Origin: Aliiglaciecola sp. CAU 1673
Lineage (GTDB): Bacteria > Pseudomonadota > Gammaproteobacteria > Enterobacterales > Alteromonadaceae
DNA length: 64,000 bases
Direction: 5' to 3'
Assembly: GCF_029223185.1 (NCBI RefSeq)
Contig: NZ_JARHUG010000007.1
Span: 62,001-126,000, forward strand
The translations under genes and the position numbers were made by a program. Of this stretch, positions 1-8,918 are shown in pieces (position 1 is the stretch's first letter; each line of letters starts with the position of its first letter). The notes below the pieces were generated by a model. It worked only from the letters and a program-made list of their open reading frames with translations, ran no database searches and was not told where the DNA came from.

Positions 1-271
1 TCAGCGCTGAAGCGACCTGTCGTTGTTGAAGTTCGCCCCGGATACGCAGCTCGCCCTGCCCTTTCTGACTGCGCTGCCTGGCAAACAAGCAGGCAAACCT
101 TTCATCGGACTGCCATCCTCTTTGCGTAAAATCCGCTAACACCTGTTCACATAAAGCGCTATCCAGTTCCCTTGCAGCAAGCTTGGCCCGCAGCTCTGCC
201 AGGCTATGCTCGCGCCTCGCCAACAGACCCGCAACCAGTTGTTCGATGATCTTACGATCCGCCTCTGACAT
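1..271 (-). CDS. recX: Regulatory protein RecX, N-terminal part (cut by window edge)
   Basis: RecX binds RecA filaments and modulates recombinase activity. Translating the reverse strand gives about 90 residues that start MSEADRKIIEQLVAGLLARR and contain the family patterns: a small-helix repeat with REHSLAEL, a second repeat with RGWQSDERFA, and a third start at GELRIRGELQQR. The frame stays open to base 1, so the C-terminal part lies outside the window. The ATG at 271 has GGAA six bases upstream. An in-frame ATG at 283 is possible but has no ribosome site. The gene points the same way as recA, which lies 11.5 kb away rather than next door. Recognition is by motif pattern only. Confidence 0.8.
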   Translation of the reverse strand, partial: MSEADRKIIEQLVAGLLARREHSLAELRAKLAARELDSALCEQVLADFTQRGWQSDERFACLFARQRSQKGQGELRIRGELQQRQVASAL

Positions 272-309
272 ACTGCATTCCATCACTAGCATTGATTACA
301 CTTTGCAGC

Positions 310-1464
310 ATGATACAGGAACTGCGATTCCAATTCTTAGACAGCCTGGACAATATCCCCGCCAGCGAATGGAACGCCCTCTCAACAGCGGGCTGTCCGT
401 TTTTACGCCATGAATTTCTCAATGCGCTTGAGCAAACGGGCTGCGTGAGCGGGCAAACGGGCTGGCTTCCTCATCATTTATTGGTCTTCAGCAAAGAGCA
501 GTTAGTTGCTGCGCTGCCACTGTACGTGAAACACCACAGCTATGGTGAATATGTGTTTGATTTTGCCTGGGCAGAAGCCTATCAGCGTTATGGTTTTCAA
601 TACTATCCGAAGTTGCTTAGCGCCATTCCTTTCACGCCGGTGCCGGGGCCGCGCTTATTGTTGGCCGAAGGTATATCAGCAGATGATCTTTGGCCCGCCC
701 TTAGCCAGACTCTCGCGCAGCATTGTCAAGAACATGGGTTCTCAAGTGCGCATATCCTCTTCCCTAACGCAGAGCAGAGTCGGCAATTACAAGAACAAAA
801 CTTCATTAAAAGGCACTCCGTTCAATTTCATTGGCTAAATCGTGGATATGGCGACTTTGACGCATTTCTTAACTGCTTTGCCTCACGCAAACGGAAGAAC
901 CTGAAGAAGGAGCGTGCGAAGCTGACAGATTACGGTATTTGTTGTCGGCGTTTAACCGGCACGCAAATAGATGAGACGGCCATGGATTTTTTTGTAAAGT
1001 GCTACCAGCAAACCTATTTGAAACGCTCCGGCCATCGCGGCTATCTTTCCCCGGCATTTTTTGATCAGCTTAGGAAAGTATTGGTCCATCAAATGATGCT
1101 GGTGCTGGCATATAAAGCAGAGAAGCCCATTGCAGCATCTTTATTCTTCTATGATGACCATAGCCTGTGCGGCCGCTATTGGGGGTGTGTGCAGGAAGTC
1201 GATGGGCTGCATTTTGAAGCATGCTACTATCAGGGAATAGAGTTTTGTATTGAGCGGGGGTTAACGCTGTTCAACCCTGGCACTCAGGGAGAACACAAAA
1301 TCTTGAGAGGGTTTGAGCCCACATTGTGTTATTCGAATCACTATATTGCCGATCCCGCCTTTCGACACGCCATTGCCACCTACCTTCAACAAGAAGCCGA
1401 ACAAGTACTTGAGTATCAAAAAGATGCTTCCCGGTTATTGCCGTTTCGCGCAGATTTAGGGTAA
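310..1464 (+). CDS. GNAT-like N-acyltransferase, FemAB-like (DUF482/COG3146) family
   Basis: A 384-residue protein of the DUF482 group, distantly related to FemAB peptidoglycan acyltransferases and the GNAT fold. The true substrate of the family is not settled. Visible family features are the N-terminal WNAL and PFLRHEFLNALE segment, a mid-protein HILFPN strand, the basic FASRKRKNLKKER stretch near residue 195, and the C-terminal FNPGTQGEHKILRGFEP segment that is nearly invariant in the family. I chose the ATG at 310 over an in-frame TTG at 292, though neither has a clear ribosome site. The gene is divergent from recX with about 38 bases between starts, so the two probably share a small promoter region. 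There is no sign of truncation. Confidence 0.8.
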   Translation: MIQELRFQFLDSLDNIPASEWNALSTAGCPFLRHEFLNALEQTGCVSGQTGWLPHHLLVFSKEQLVAALPLYVKHHSYGEYVFDFAWAEAYQRYGFQYYPKLLSAIPFTPVPGPRLLLAEGISADDLWPALSQTLAQHCQEHGFSSAHILFPNAEQSRQLQEQNFIKRHSVQFHWLNRGYGDFDAFLNCFASRKRKNLKKERAKLTDYGICCRRLTGTQIDETAMDFFVKCYQQTYLKRSGHRGYLSPAFFDQLRKVLVHQMMLVLAYKAEKPIAASLFFYDDHSLCGRYWGCVQEVDGLHFEACYYQGIEFCIERGLTLFNPGTQGEHKILRGFEPTLCYSNHYIADPAFRHAIATYLQQEAEQVLEYQKDASRLLPFRADLG

Positions 1465-1499
1465 CTGCTATAGTCTGGAAAAGCGCTGGGGGGCAGACC

Positions 1500-1601
1500 A
1501 TGATCACTAATAAACATCACAAACTTATTATCGGCATTGCCTTGGTGGTGGGCCTCATCTTCTTATTTGTCAGCGGTTCCCTGTCAGGATTGGTGTCTTA
1601 G
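1500..1601 (+). CDS. Putative 33-residue single-span membrane protein
   Basis: A small open frame, ATG at 1500 to TAG at 1601. The product begins MITNKHHKLI and then has about 22 apolar residues (IIGIALVVGLIFLFVSG), which would make one membrane helix with a short positive N-tail inside. A G-rich stretch (GGGGGG, 1489-1494 region) lies at a workable distance upstream as a ribosome site. The frame follows the acyltransferase gene by about 35 bases in the same direction and could be co-transcribed. I do not recognise the family. At this length a chance frame cannot be ruled out, but the composition is typical of real bacterial membrane microproteins. Confidence 0.45.
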   Translation: MITNKHHKLIIGIALVVGLIFLFVSGSLSGLVS

Positions 1602-1654
1602 GGACTGACAAGCACGGGTTGACTCACTGTGGCGGGATGTGGATTAAACCATTG

Positions 1655-2242
1655 TCAGACCTTACGCCACACTAGGGTAAAATTATTGGCCGGCATGGCC
1701 AGACGTTCTACCAATTGTAACTTCGAAACAGCCCAATCTTGCAGCTCGCCGATATCGCGGATACCACCATAGCCCTGATTACGCAGGCTCTCATCAAAGG
1801 AGCGGTTGCTGTCGCTGGTGTAGCGTCCATCTATATTAAACGGCCCGTATTGGCAGAAAATACCACCTTTTGGCAGGTTGTGAGCCACCAGTTCCATCAT
1901 CAGGCGCGCTTCTTGTGGCTGCATGATATGGGCGGTATTAGCGCTAAAAACGCCGTCGAAGTCGCCCTTTGGCCAGGGATGTTGTCCAATAGTAAAGGCT
2001 ACGGGGCGTTTGAGATTGTGTGCCGGCGCTTCATCTATCCAGGCATTGATACCGGCATGGTTGCCAGGCATATCACTGCATTGCCAGATAAGATGGGGCA
2101 ACGCCGGGGCAAAATGCACCCCATGCTGACCGGTGCCCGAGCCAATCTCCAGAATATGGGAGCAGGGCCTGAAGTGCTTTTTGAGCACCTCAAGAATGGG
2201 CCCTTTGTTGTTCTCACAAGCCTGGCTAAAAGGTTTTTCCAT
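1655..2242 (-). CDS. SAM-dependent methyltransferase, DUF938 family
   Basis: A 195-residue class I methyltransferase of the DUF938 (UPF0585) type. The SAM-binding motif ILEIGSGTGQHGVHFA lies near residue 30, followed by the acidic strand-2 region WQCSDMP and the family segment SANTAHIMQP near residue 105. The C-terminal half carries YGPFNIDGRYTSDSNRSFD, another family hallmark. The substrate is unknown. I place the start at the second ATG (2242) because AAAAGG sits six bases upstream of it, while it touches the first ATG (2248) directly. The gene follows the large metH gene by 13 bases on the same strand, so it is probably the last gene of the MetJ-controlled methionine operon. Confidence 0.82.
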   Translation of the reverse strand: MEKPFSQACENNKGPILEVLKKHFRPCSHILEIGSGTGQHGVHFAPALPHLIWQCSDMPGNHAGINAWIDEAPAHNLKRPVAFTIGQHPWPKGDFDGVFSANTAHIMQPQEARLMMELVAHNLPKGGIFCQYGPFNIDGRYTSDSNRSFDESLRNQGYGGIRDIGELQDWAVSKLQLVERLAMPANNFTLVWRKV

Positions 2243-2255
2243 TGGCATCCTTTTA

Positions 2256-4877
2256 TTATCCTAAGTTAGGCGCCAGCCACTTTTCTGCCTCTTGCAAACT
2301 CCAACCTTTGCGTGTGGCGTAGTCTTCCAACTGATCAGTCTGGATCTGTGCCACGGCAAAATACTTAGCCTCTGGATGGGCAAAATACCAGCCGGATACC
2401 GAGGCCCCCGGCCACATGGCAAAACTTTCGGTCAGTTTCATGCCGGTATGCTTTTCCACCTCAAGTAAATCCCAAATTGCCTGCTTTTCGGTATGTTCGG
2501 GACAGGCTGCATACCCGGGCGCAGGACGAATACCCTGATATTGTTCGCGGATCAGCGCCTCGTTGTTTAAGGCTTCCTGTGGCGCATAGCCCCAATAGTG
2601 CTTACGTACCTGTTCGTGCAGATATTCGGCAAAGGCTTCAGCCAAACGGTCGGCCACAGCTTTGACCATAATGGCGTTATAGTCATCTCCCGCCTGTTCA
2701 TAGGCGCGGGCCAGAGTGTCTTCGCCGATGCCGGCCGTTACCGCAAAAGCGCCAAGATAATCCTTAATACCCGTATCTTTGCCAGCCACATAATCGCTTA
2801 AACAATAATTGGCAAAGTCAGTCTTTTCGGTCTGCTGGCGAAGGTGATGGGCGATGTATATCCTCTTGGTCCGGCTGTCGTCGGCGTAGATCTCTATATC
2901 ATCACCGATGCTTGCCGCCGCAAAGAGTCCGATCACGCCTTTGGCTTTCAGCGATTGCTTGGTAGTCAACTCATCGAGCATGGCATTGGCATCGGTAAAC
3001 AGCTTTTGCGCTTCTTCACCCACCACTTCGTCCTGCAAGATCCGCGGATATTTGCCTGCTAAAGACCAGGTCAGGAAAAACGGCGTCCAATCGATGTAAT
3101 GCCGTAAAGTCGTCAGATCCGCCTCAATGGCTTTTACGCCAAGGTGCTTAGGTGTGGTGGGTTGATAGTGGCTAAAATCCGGTTTAAAGGCATTGGCTCG
3201 CGCCGCTTCCAAGGTCACCGGTTTGGAACGGGGACGTTTACGGGCATGTTGGTCACGCACCACATCATATTCTGCCGAGAGCTTGTCTATAAACTCGGCC
3301 CTATGCTCCACCGAAATCAGTTTCTGACAAACGCCCACCGCCCTTGACGCATTGGGCACATAGACCACCGGGCCATGGTAGTTTTGTTCAATTTTTACTG
3401 CCGTATGGGCTTTGGACGTAGTGGCACCACCTATCAATAAGGGCAAATCGAAGCCCTGGCGCTCCATTTCCTTGGCCACATGCACCATTTCATCCAATGA
3501 AGGGGTAATCAGGCCGGAAAGACCAATCATATCCGCTCCCCTTTCGCGGGCGGTCTGCAGGATCTTCTCACAAGGCACCATCACGCCGAGGTCGATCACC
3601 TCGAAGTTATTACATTGCAGTACCACGCCGACAATATTCTTACCGATATCATGCACATCGCCTTTGACGGTGGCGAGCAGGATTTTGCCATTACTGCTGC
3701 CGGCGTTTTTCTCCCTCTCAATGTAAGGCTGTAAGTAGGCTACGGCCTTTTTCATTACCCGCGCCGATTTCACCACCTGCGGCAAAAACATCTTACCTTC
3801 GCCGAACAGGTCGCCCACCACGTTCATGCCATCCATCAACGGCCCTTCGATAACGTGCAATGGTTTGTCTGCTTGCTGGCGGGCCGCTTCGGTATCTTCC
3901 TCAATATAGTCCTGGATGCCCTTTACAAGCGCATGCTCGAGGCGCTTATTCACCGGCCAGCTGCGCCACTCCAGGGTTTCTTTGGCAACCGCTTTGCCAT
4001 CGCCCTGATATTTGGGTGCAATCTCCAGCAAGCGATCGGTGGCATCCTCACGTCGGTTAAGGATCACATCTTCTACCGCTTCACGAAGCTCCAGGGGAAT
4101 ATCGTCATACACCGCCAGTTGACCAGCATTGACGATAGCCATGTCCATGCCTGCCTTGATGGCGTGATAAAGAAATACCGAATGCATAGCCTCGCGCACA
4201 GGGTTATTGCCGCGAAAAGAGAAGGAAATATTGGATAGCCCGCCAGACACCGACGCATGGGGCAGCTTTTGCTTAATCAGGCGGGTAGCCTCGATAAAGT
4301 CCACCGCATAGTTATTGTGCTCTTCGATACCGGTGGCTACGGCAAAGATGTTGGGGTCGAAAATAATATCTTCCGGGGCAAAACCGATTTTCCCGGTCAA
4401 CAGCTGATAGCTGCGCTCACAGATCTCAAACTTACGGGCCTTGGTATCGGCCTGGCCTTTCTCGTCAAAGGCCATCACCACCGTCGCCGCACCATAACGC
4501 TTAATCAGTTTGGCCTGCTGTAAAAAAGGCCCCTCGCCCTCTTTTAAACTGATCGAGTTAACGATGGCTTTGCCCTGCACGCATTTAAGACCCGCCTCGA
4601 TTACTGACCATTTGGAGGAGTCGATCATCACCGGTACTCTGGAGATATCCGGCTCCGAGGCAATCAGATTAAGGAATCGAACCATGGCCGCTTCGGAGTC
4701 GAGCATGGCCTCGTCCATATTGATATCAATAATCTGCGCGCCGTTTTCTACCTGCTGACGGGCCACATCCAATGCCGTCTCGAAATCACCTTCCAGGATC
4801 AGGCGTTTAAACACAGCCGAACCGGTGACATTAGTGCGCTCGCCGATATTGATAAAATTGCTGCTGGCTTGATTCAC
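2256..4877 (-). CDS. metH: Methionine synthase, large part: folate-, B12-binding and activation modules
   Basis: This 873-residue protein matches residues about 355 to the end of full-length cobalamin-dependent methionine synthase. In order it has the methyltetrahydrofolate (pterin) module from residue 10 ([12 protein letters not shown]), the B12 cap, the B12-binding domain with the cobalt-ligand motif DVHDIGKN at 407-414 (His409), and the reactivation (SAM-binding) domain with RPAPGY at 784. It lacks the homocysteine module, which is encoded by the next gene upstream. The start is GTG at 4877 with a strong AGGAG six bases before it. That AGGAG overlaps the TAG stop of the upstream gene, which argues for a real separate gene and not a sequencing frameshift. 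The two proteins must presumably associate to transfer the methyl group. Confidence 0.95.
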   Translation of the reverse strand: MNQASSNFINIGERTNVTGSAVFKRLILEGDFETALDVARQQVENGAQIIDINMDEAMLDSEAAMVRFLNLIASEPDISRVPVMIDSSKWSVIEAGLKCVQGKAIVNSISLKEGEGPFLQQAKLIKRYGAATVVMAFDEKGQADTKARKFEICERSYQLLTGKIGFAPEDIIFDPNIFAVATGIEEHNNYAVDFIEATRLIKQKLPHASVSGGLSNISFSFRGNNPVREAMHSVFLYHAIKAGMDMAIVNAGQLAVYDDIPLELREAVEDVILNRREDATDRLLEIAPKYQGDGKAVAKETLEWRSWPVNKRLEHALVKGIQDYIEEDTEAARQQADKPLHVIEGPLMDGMNVVGDLFGEGKMFLPQVVKSARVMKKAVAYLQPYIEREKNAGSSNGKILLATVKGDVHDIGKNIVGVVLQCNNFEVIDLGVMVPCEKILQTARERGADMIGLSGLITPSLDEMVHVAKEMERQGFDLPLLIGGATTSKAHTAVKIEQNYHGPVVYVPNASRAVGVCQKLISVEHRAEFIDKLSAEYDVVRDQHARKRPRSKPVTLEAARANAFKPDFSHYQPTTPKHLGVKAIEADLTTLRHYIDWTPFFLTWSLAGKYPRILQDEVVGEEAQKLFTDANAMLDELTTKQSLKAKGVIGLFAAASIGDDIEIYADDSRTKRIYIAHHLRQQTEKTDFANYCLSDYVAGKDTGIKDYLGAFAVTAGIGEDTLARAYEQAGDDYNAIMVKAVADRLAEAFAEYLHEQVRKHYWGYAPQEALNNEALIREQYQGIRPAPGYAACPEHTEKQAIWDLLEVEKHTGMKLTESFAMWPGASVSGWYFAHPEAKYFAVAQIQTDQLEDYATRKGWSLQEAEKWLAPNLG

Positions 4878-4886
4878 ACCACTCTC

Positions 4887-5927
4887 CTAATGCACAAAGG
4901 GCTCAAGGCCGGACAACCGTAAGCGCACCGGCGCCGCCACTGGCTGACGCGGGGGAACGCCCTTTACTGCCTCGGCAATGGCTTTGATATGGACCGGCGT
5001 GGTGCCACAGCAGCCGCCGACGATATTGAGCAGACCCGATCCGGCCCACTCCTTAATGTGTTTGGCCATCTGCGTTGCATCCAAATCATATTCGCCAAAT
5101 TCGTTGGGCAGACCCGCGTTAGGGTGGGCCGACACGTAACATTCACTAATCAAACTGATGGCGTCCACATACTGACGCAGCAAGTCCGGCCCCAGGGCAC
5201 AGTTAAGGCCAAAAGCCAGTGGCTTAACATGGCGTAGCGAGTAATAAAAAGCCTCGGCGGTTTGCCCGGACAGGGTGCGTCCCGAGGCGTCGGTAATGGT
5301 ACCGGAGATCATGACCGGCAGGCGTTTATCCAGCCGTTCAAACACATTTTCCACCGCAAAGGCTGCCGCCTTGGCATTGAGCGTATCGAAGATGGTCTCG
5401 ATCAGAATGATATCGGCGCCGCCTTCCATCAGGCCTTCGGTCGCCTCCTCATAAGCCGTCACCAGCTCATCGAAAGTGACATTACGCTTACCGGGATCGT
5501 TTACATCGGGGGAAATGGAGGCGGTGCGGTTGGTGGGACCCAGCACCCCGGCAACAAAGCGGGGTTTGTCCGGCGTGGAATATTCATCGGCCGCCTGACG
5601 GGCCAGTTTGGCCGCTTCGCGGTTAATCTCAAATACCAGCGCCTGCATATCATAATCAGCCATGGCGATGGAGGTGGCGTTAAAGCTGTTAGTTTCGAGG
5701 ATATCCGCACCGGCTTGCAGATACTGTCGATGAATATCCAGGATGATGTGCGGCTGAGTTAACACCAGCAGGTCATTATTGCCTTTAACATCGGTATGCC
5801 AGGTAGCAAAACGCTGCCCACGATAGTCCGCTTCCTCAAGCTTGTGGCGCTGGATCATGGTGCCCATGGCGCCATCCAAGACCAAAATGCGCGCTTGCAA
5901 CGCTTGTTTTAACTTTTCACTTCGCAC
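4887..5927 (-). CDS. metH: Methionine synthase, small part: zinc homocysteine-binding module
   Basis: A 346-residue protein equal to the N-terminal homocysteine methyltransferase barrel of MetH. The opening [13 protein letters not shown], the [13 protein letters not shown] segment and the zinc ligands (Cys in GLNCALG near residue 243 and the Cys pair in GGCCGTTP at 304-311) are all present. The protein ends LSGLEPFVH, which is exactly where the linker to the folate module starts in the fused enzyme, so the break is at a module border. The start is GTG at 5927 with GGGAGAG upstream. The gene sits 15 bases after metA and 9 bases before the larger metH gene, so the three are surely one operon. 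Confidence 0.95.
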   Translation of the reverse strand: MRSEKLKQALQARILVLDGAMGTMIQRHKLEEADYRGQRFATWHTDVKGNNDLLVLTQPHIILDIHRQYLQAGADILETNSFNATSIAMADYDMQALVFEINREAAKLARQAADEYSTPDKPRFVAGVLGPTNRTASISPDVNDPGKRNVTFDELVTAYEEATEGLMEGGADIILIETIFDTLNAKAAAFAVENVFERLDKRLPVMISGTITDASGRTLSGQTAEAFYYSLRHVKPLAFGLNCALGPDLLRQYVDAISLISECYVSAHPNAGLPNEFGEYDLDATQMAKHIKEWAGSGLLNIVGGCCGTTPVHIKAIAEAVKGVPPRQPVAAPVRLRLSGLEPFVH

Positions 5928-5942
5928 GCTTCTCTCCCGAGC

Positions 5943-6860
5943 CTAGGCAATCTGAGTCAGATCATATGGAGTAGTCTGGTAAACATAGTAATTCAGCCAG
6001 TTGCTGAACAACAGGCTACCGTGTGAGCGCCAGGTCACCAAAGGGGCCTGGTTGGGATCGTCATCAGGAAAATAGCGCAGTGGCACCTTAGGCGACAAGC
6101 CTGCACTGACGTCACGCTGATATTCCTGGGACAGGGTTTCCGGATCATACTCAGGATGGCCGGTCACAAAGACCAGACGTTTGTCTCTGGAGGCCACCAG
6201 ATAGGCGCCGGTTTGCTCGCCACTGGCCAGCACATGCAATTCCGGACGGGACTGATAATCGGCCAGTGGCACCTCACCATAACGCGAGTGCGGCGCATTG
6301 AACACCGGGTCGAAGCCTCGCAGCAGCTCATCATGCTCAACATTTACCTGATGGGGATACACCCCCGACAATTTCTCATCACGCAGCTCCCGGTTGATGC
6401 CAAAATAGTGATACACCGCCGCATGCGCCGCCCAACATAAAAACAAAGTGGATTGCACATGGCGACGGGCCCAGTCCATGACCTCCTGCATTTTGTCCCA
6501 GTATTTCACCTGCTCATAGTCAAGCATGGCCAGCGGCGCACCGGTCACAATCAGGCCGTCGTATTTCTTATCAGAAATGTCATCAAACTGATGGTAAAAA
6601 GCGTCCATATGCGCCTGCGGCGTATGCTTGGGCGCTTCGTTGTCGATACGAATCAGATCCACGTTAATCTGCAGTGGGGTATTGGAGAGCAGACGCAGCA
6701 ATTGGACCTCGGTTTCGATTTTATTGGGCATCAGATTGAGGATCCCGACTTCCAATGGACGGATATCCTGATGCGCGGCGCGCTCCAGATCCATCACAAA
6801 GATATTTTCCTCACCAAGCACATTTTGCGCCGGTAAGTCGCTGGGAATACGAATAGGCAT
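5943..6860 (-). CDS. metA: Homoserine O-acyltransferase (probably O-succinyltransferase)
   Basis: MetA activates homoserine in the first committed step of methionine synthesis. The 305-residue protein starts MPIRIPSDLPAQNVLGEENI, as in the family. The acyl-enzyme cysteine is Cys142 (FLCWAAHA), and the catalytic His235 and Glu237 are in TGHPEYD. Residue 111, which separates succinyl-CoA users (Gly in E. coli) from acetyl-CoA users (Glu in Bacillus cereus), is Ala here (TGAPLA). A small residue favours succinyl-CoA by inference only. The ATG at 6860 has GGAGA upstream; a longer frame to 6890 has no support. Tandem MetJ boxes lie about 55-75 bases upstream, and metH follows closely. Confidence 0.93.
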   Translation of the reverse strand: MPIRIPSDLPAQNVLGEENIFVMDLERAAHQDIRPLEVGILNLMPNKIETEVQLLRLLSNTPLQINVDLIRIDNEAPKHTPQAHMDAFYHQFDDISDKKYDGLIVTGAPLAMLDYEQVKYWDKMQEVMDWARRHVQSTLFLCWAAHAAVYHYFGINRELRDEKLSGVYPHQVNVEHDELLRGFDPVFNAPHSRYGEVPLADYQSRPELHVLASGEQTGAYLVASRDKRLVFVTGHPEYDPETLSQEYQRDVSAGLSPKVPLRYFPDDDPNQAPLVTWRSHGSLLFSNWLNYYVYQTTPYDLTQIA

Positions 6861-6913
6861 GGGTCTCTCCTCAGGCTGACATAAGCGCATCTTGCCAAGA
6901 CGGCTGGAAATGT

Positions 6914-6937
6914 CAACTTCTTTACGTCTAGACGTCT
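6914..6937 (-). promoter_or_regulatory. Tandem MetJ operator (met boxes) in front of metA
   Basis: Three consecutive 8-base units resemble the MetJ consensus AGACGTCT: 6914-6921 (5 of 8), 6922-6929 (6 of 8) and 6930-6937 (8 of 8). MetJ binds tandem 8-bp boxes cooperatively with SAM as corepressor. The site lies in the divergent region between metA and the aspartic-protease gene and should repress the metA-metH-metH operon when methionine is plentiful. No metJ gene is in the window. Confidence 0.85.
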
Positions 6938-7030
6938 ATTTATAGATAATTAGGACGAGGTGTTTTACCCTGATTTGACCTTATCCGCTGTAGTGTAGGC
7001 GCCAGAACCCAACAGAAGCGGTATTTAATC

Positions 7031-8284
7031 ATGGCAATCAACTGGATCAGGATCATCTCCACGGGAATTTTTCTTTTAGGATTAAGCGCTTGTGGAACCG
7101 TAAATACTTTACGGTTGATGCAGGCCAACAATGATCTCCGTCCCCACTGGCAATCATCCTATGCGGGAGGTTTGGCCGCACTGGAAAGCCGGTTTATTGG
7201 CGAAAAGCCGTATATCAAGATAAGAGTGGACGATAACACCGAACTTTTAATGCTGATCGATACCGGCGCGGCTTTTACACTTTTGATGGACACACCCAAG
7301 GTCAAAGCACTGAATCTTCACAGAGGATATGAGCTGGAAATTGGCGGCTGGGGAGATGGCGAAAACTCCAAGGCTTATCAAACCGTCGTTGATTCCCTGA
7401 CACTGGGGCCTGCGACATTTAGGGACGTTAAACTTGCTCAAATTCCGCTGTTAAGCAGCCCTTATTTCCTGCGTGCAGATGAAGCCATTTTCGATGGTGT
7501 GCTGGGCTATGATCTGCTTCGCCATTTCAGTTGGCATTTTGATAAATCTGCCAGTTTTGTCGCCATTTCCAACCAGCCCTATGCACCTGAGCATGATGAT
7601 ACCGCCATAGCCTTTGAACGCTTTATGGGCAAAATAAGAGTTCCCGTTGAAGTGCAATTCAGTGTTCAGCATAGCCGTATGGAAGAAGTGTTGATTGATA
7701 CCGGCAGCAGACATTACTTCAAGCTCAGTAGTGCCTATCCAAAGAGTGAAGATATTCCCCTGCCGGCAATACAAGTTAGAGGCAGTGATTTTGGCCTGAG
7801 TGGAGAAACCCAGCACAGACGCTTCCGCTTACCGGCATTAACAGTGGCCAGCCGGCATTACCAAAACATCAGTACTCACCTTATTCCCGGCGACGATCCG
7901 GATGACTGGTGGGTGATTGGCAGTGCTTTGCTGAATCAGAGCCGATATGTGATCGACTACCACAGCGACAAACTTTACCTTGGCCCAGCCAAAAACAAAG
8001 CAATACGCTACAACCTGACAGGAGTGGAGCTACGCAAAATTCTCTCTGGTGAGTTTGTGGTGCGCGCTATCTCTCCGGACTCTCCTGCCCATGACAGAGA
8101 CATTCGGGTTGGCGATCTGGTGATATCCATTGACGGTAGACATACTGCACGGATATCAGAAGATACCTGGCTGGACTTGGCCTCGGTTGCCGCCACCCGT
8201 CAACTTTGCTTCAAACGAGATGAGCATTGTATAGATGTGGAAATCAAGCATATTCAAGGCTACTCCACCGATGAACCCGACTAG
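7031..8284 (+). CDS. Lipoprotein with two retropepsin-like aspartic protease lobes and a PDZ domain
   Basis: A 417-residue protein with a lipoprotein signal (lipobox LSAC, Cys21). Two copies of the aspartic-protease active-site motif are present: LIDTG at 75-79 (Asp77) and LIDTG at 221-225 (Asp223). Each is followed by a hydrophobic-Gly pattern (DGVLGYDLL near 155, WWVIGSALL near 292). This suggests two retropepsin-like lobes in one chain, like a pepsin monomer, where most bacterial proteins of this sort are thought to dimerise. Residues from about 335 (GEFVVRAISPDSPAHDRDIRVGD) look like a PDZ domain. It is predicted to sit in the envelope. Substrate unknown. The gene is divergent from metA and apparently monocistronic. 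Confidence 0.8.
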   Translation: MAINWIRIISTGIFLLGLSACGTVNTLRLMQANNDLRPHWQSSYAGGLAALESRFIGEKPYIKIRVDDNTELLMLIDTGAAFTLLMDTPKVKALNLHRGYELEIGGWGDGENSKAYQTVVDSLTLGPATFRDVKLAQIPLLSSPYFLRADEAIFDGVLGYDLLRHFSWHFDKSASFVAISNQPYAPEHDDTAIAFERFMGKIRVPVEVQFSVQHSRMEEVLIDTGSRHYFKLSSAYPKSEDIPLPAIQVRGSDFGLSGETQHRRFRLPALTVASRHYQNISTHLIPGDDPDDWWVIGSALLNQSRYVIDYHSDKLYLGPAKNKAIRYNLTGVELRKILSGEFVVRAISPDSPAHDRDIRVGDLVISIDGRHTARISEDTWLDLASVAATRQLCFKRDEHCIDVEIKHIQGYSTDEPD

Positions 8285-8412
8285 GGGTTGTTATCCGGTT
8301 TTTGGATGCAAGCTGATGGGCTCTGCTTATACATTTCATTGCCAGTGCCCCTATCGCTTACCCCAGGATTTCAGTAGGTTATACCGATTCAGCGAAGGAC
8401 GATGAGACGTTT

Positions 8413-8901
8413 ATGAAACCCATAGTGAATATTAATGCAGATGACCTACCTATCCGTGAAATCAATCAGGACAACAAGTTTGTTGCCACAGTAAATCGCC
8501 TTGGCCCTTTAATCGGCGCGCAAAAATTGGGTTGTTCGGTCGTCACTGTACCAGCCGGAAAACGCGCCTGGCCTTTCCATGCTCATCAAAATAATGAAGA
8601 AATGTTTATTGTCCTGGAGGGCAACGGACTGCTGCGCTTTGGTGATGAGCAACATGCCATCAGCGCCGGTGATGTGATTGCCTGTCCCCCCGATCTTGGC
8701 AAAGCTCATCAAATAATCAACGATTCGAATAATCCCCTTAAATACCTGGCGATCAGCACCATGCTGGAGCCAGATGTTGGATATTATCCTGACTCAGACA
8801 AATATCTTGCCTACACCTTGGGTGACAAGGAGGGTAACAATCGGTTTTGGCTAATGAACCGGGTGCAGGAAAACCTGAACTATTATGAAGGTGAAGAATA
8901 A
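8413..8901 (+). CDS. Cupin-domain protein
   Basis: A 162-residue single-domain cupin. Motif 1 is seen as PFHAHQNNEEMFIVLEGNG near residues 55-73, with the His-x-His and downstream Glu that usually bind the metal. Motif 2 is AGDVIACPPDLGKAHQI near 86-102, with a final His. Such proteins may be small metal-dependent enzymes or sugar/ligand binders; nothing in the sequence decides between these. No signal peptide, so probably cytoplasmic. A 17-base gap separates it from the DUF1993 gene, so the two are likely co-transcribed. The preceding 128 bases have no gene. Confidence 0.8.
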   Translation: MKPIVNINADDLPIREINQDNKFVATVNRLGPLIGAQKLGCSVVTVPAGKRAWPFHAHQNNEEMFIVLEGNGLLRFGDEQHAISAGDVIACPPDLGKAHQIINDSNNPLKYLAISTMLEPDVGYYPDSDKYLAYTLGDKEGNNRFWLMNRVQENLNYYEGEE

Positions 8902-8918
8902 GCCTACGGAGACGGAAT

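Noticed and set aside
1605-1658. Terminator from CTGACAA / TTGTCAG arms
   Set aside because: The arms are seven bases with a loop of about 40 and reach into the methyltransferase stop; no T run.
2035-4758. Several frames opposite the metH genes
   Set aside because: They are shadows of the metH coding frame and resemble no family.
4877-4890. Frameshift or sequencing error that splits metH
   Set aside because: The second gene has its own AGGAG and GTG, and the break is exactly at a module boundary; an error would fall anywhere.
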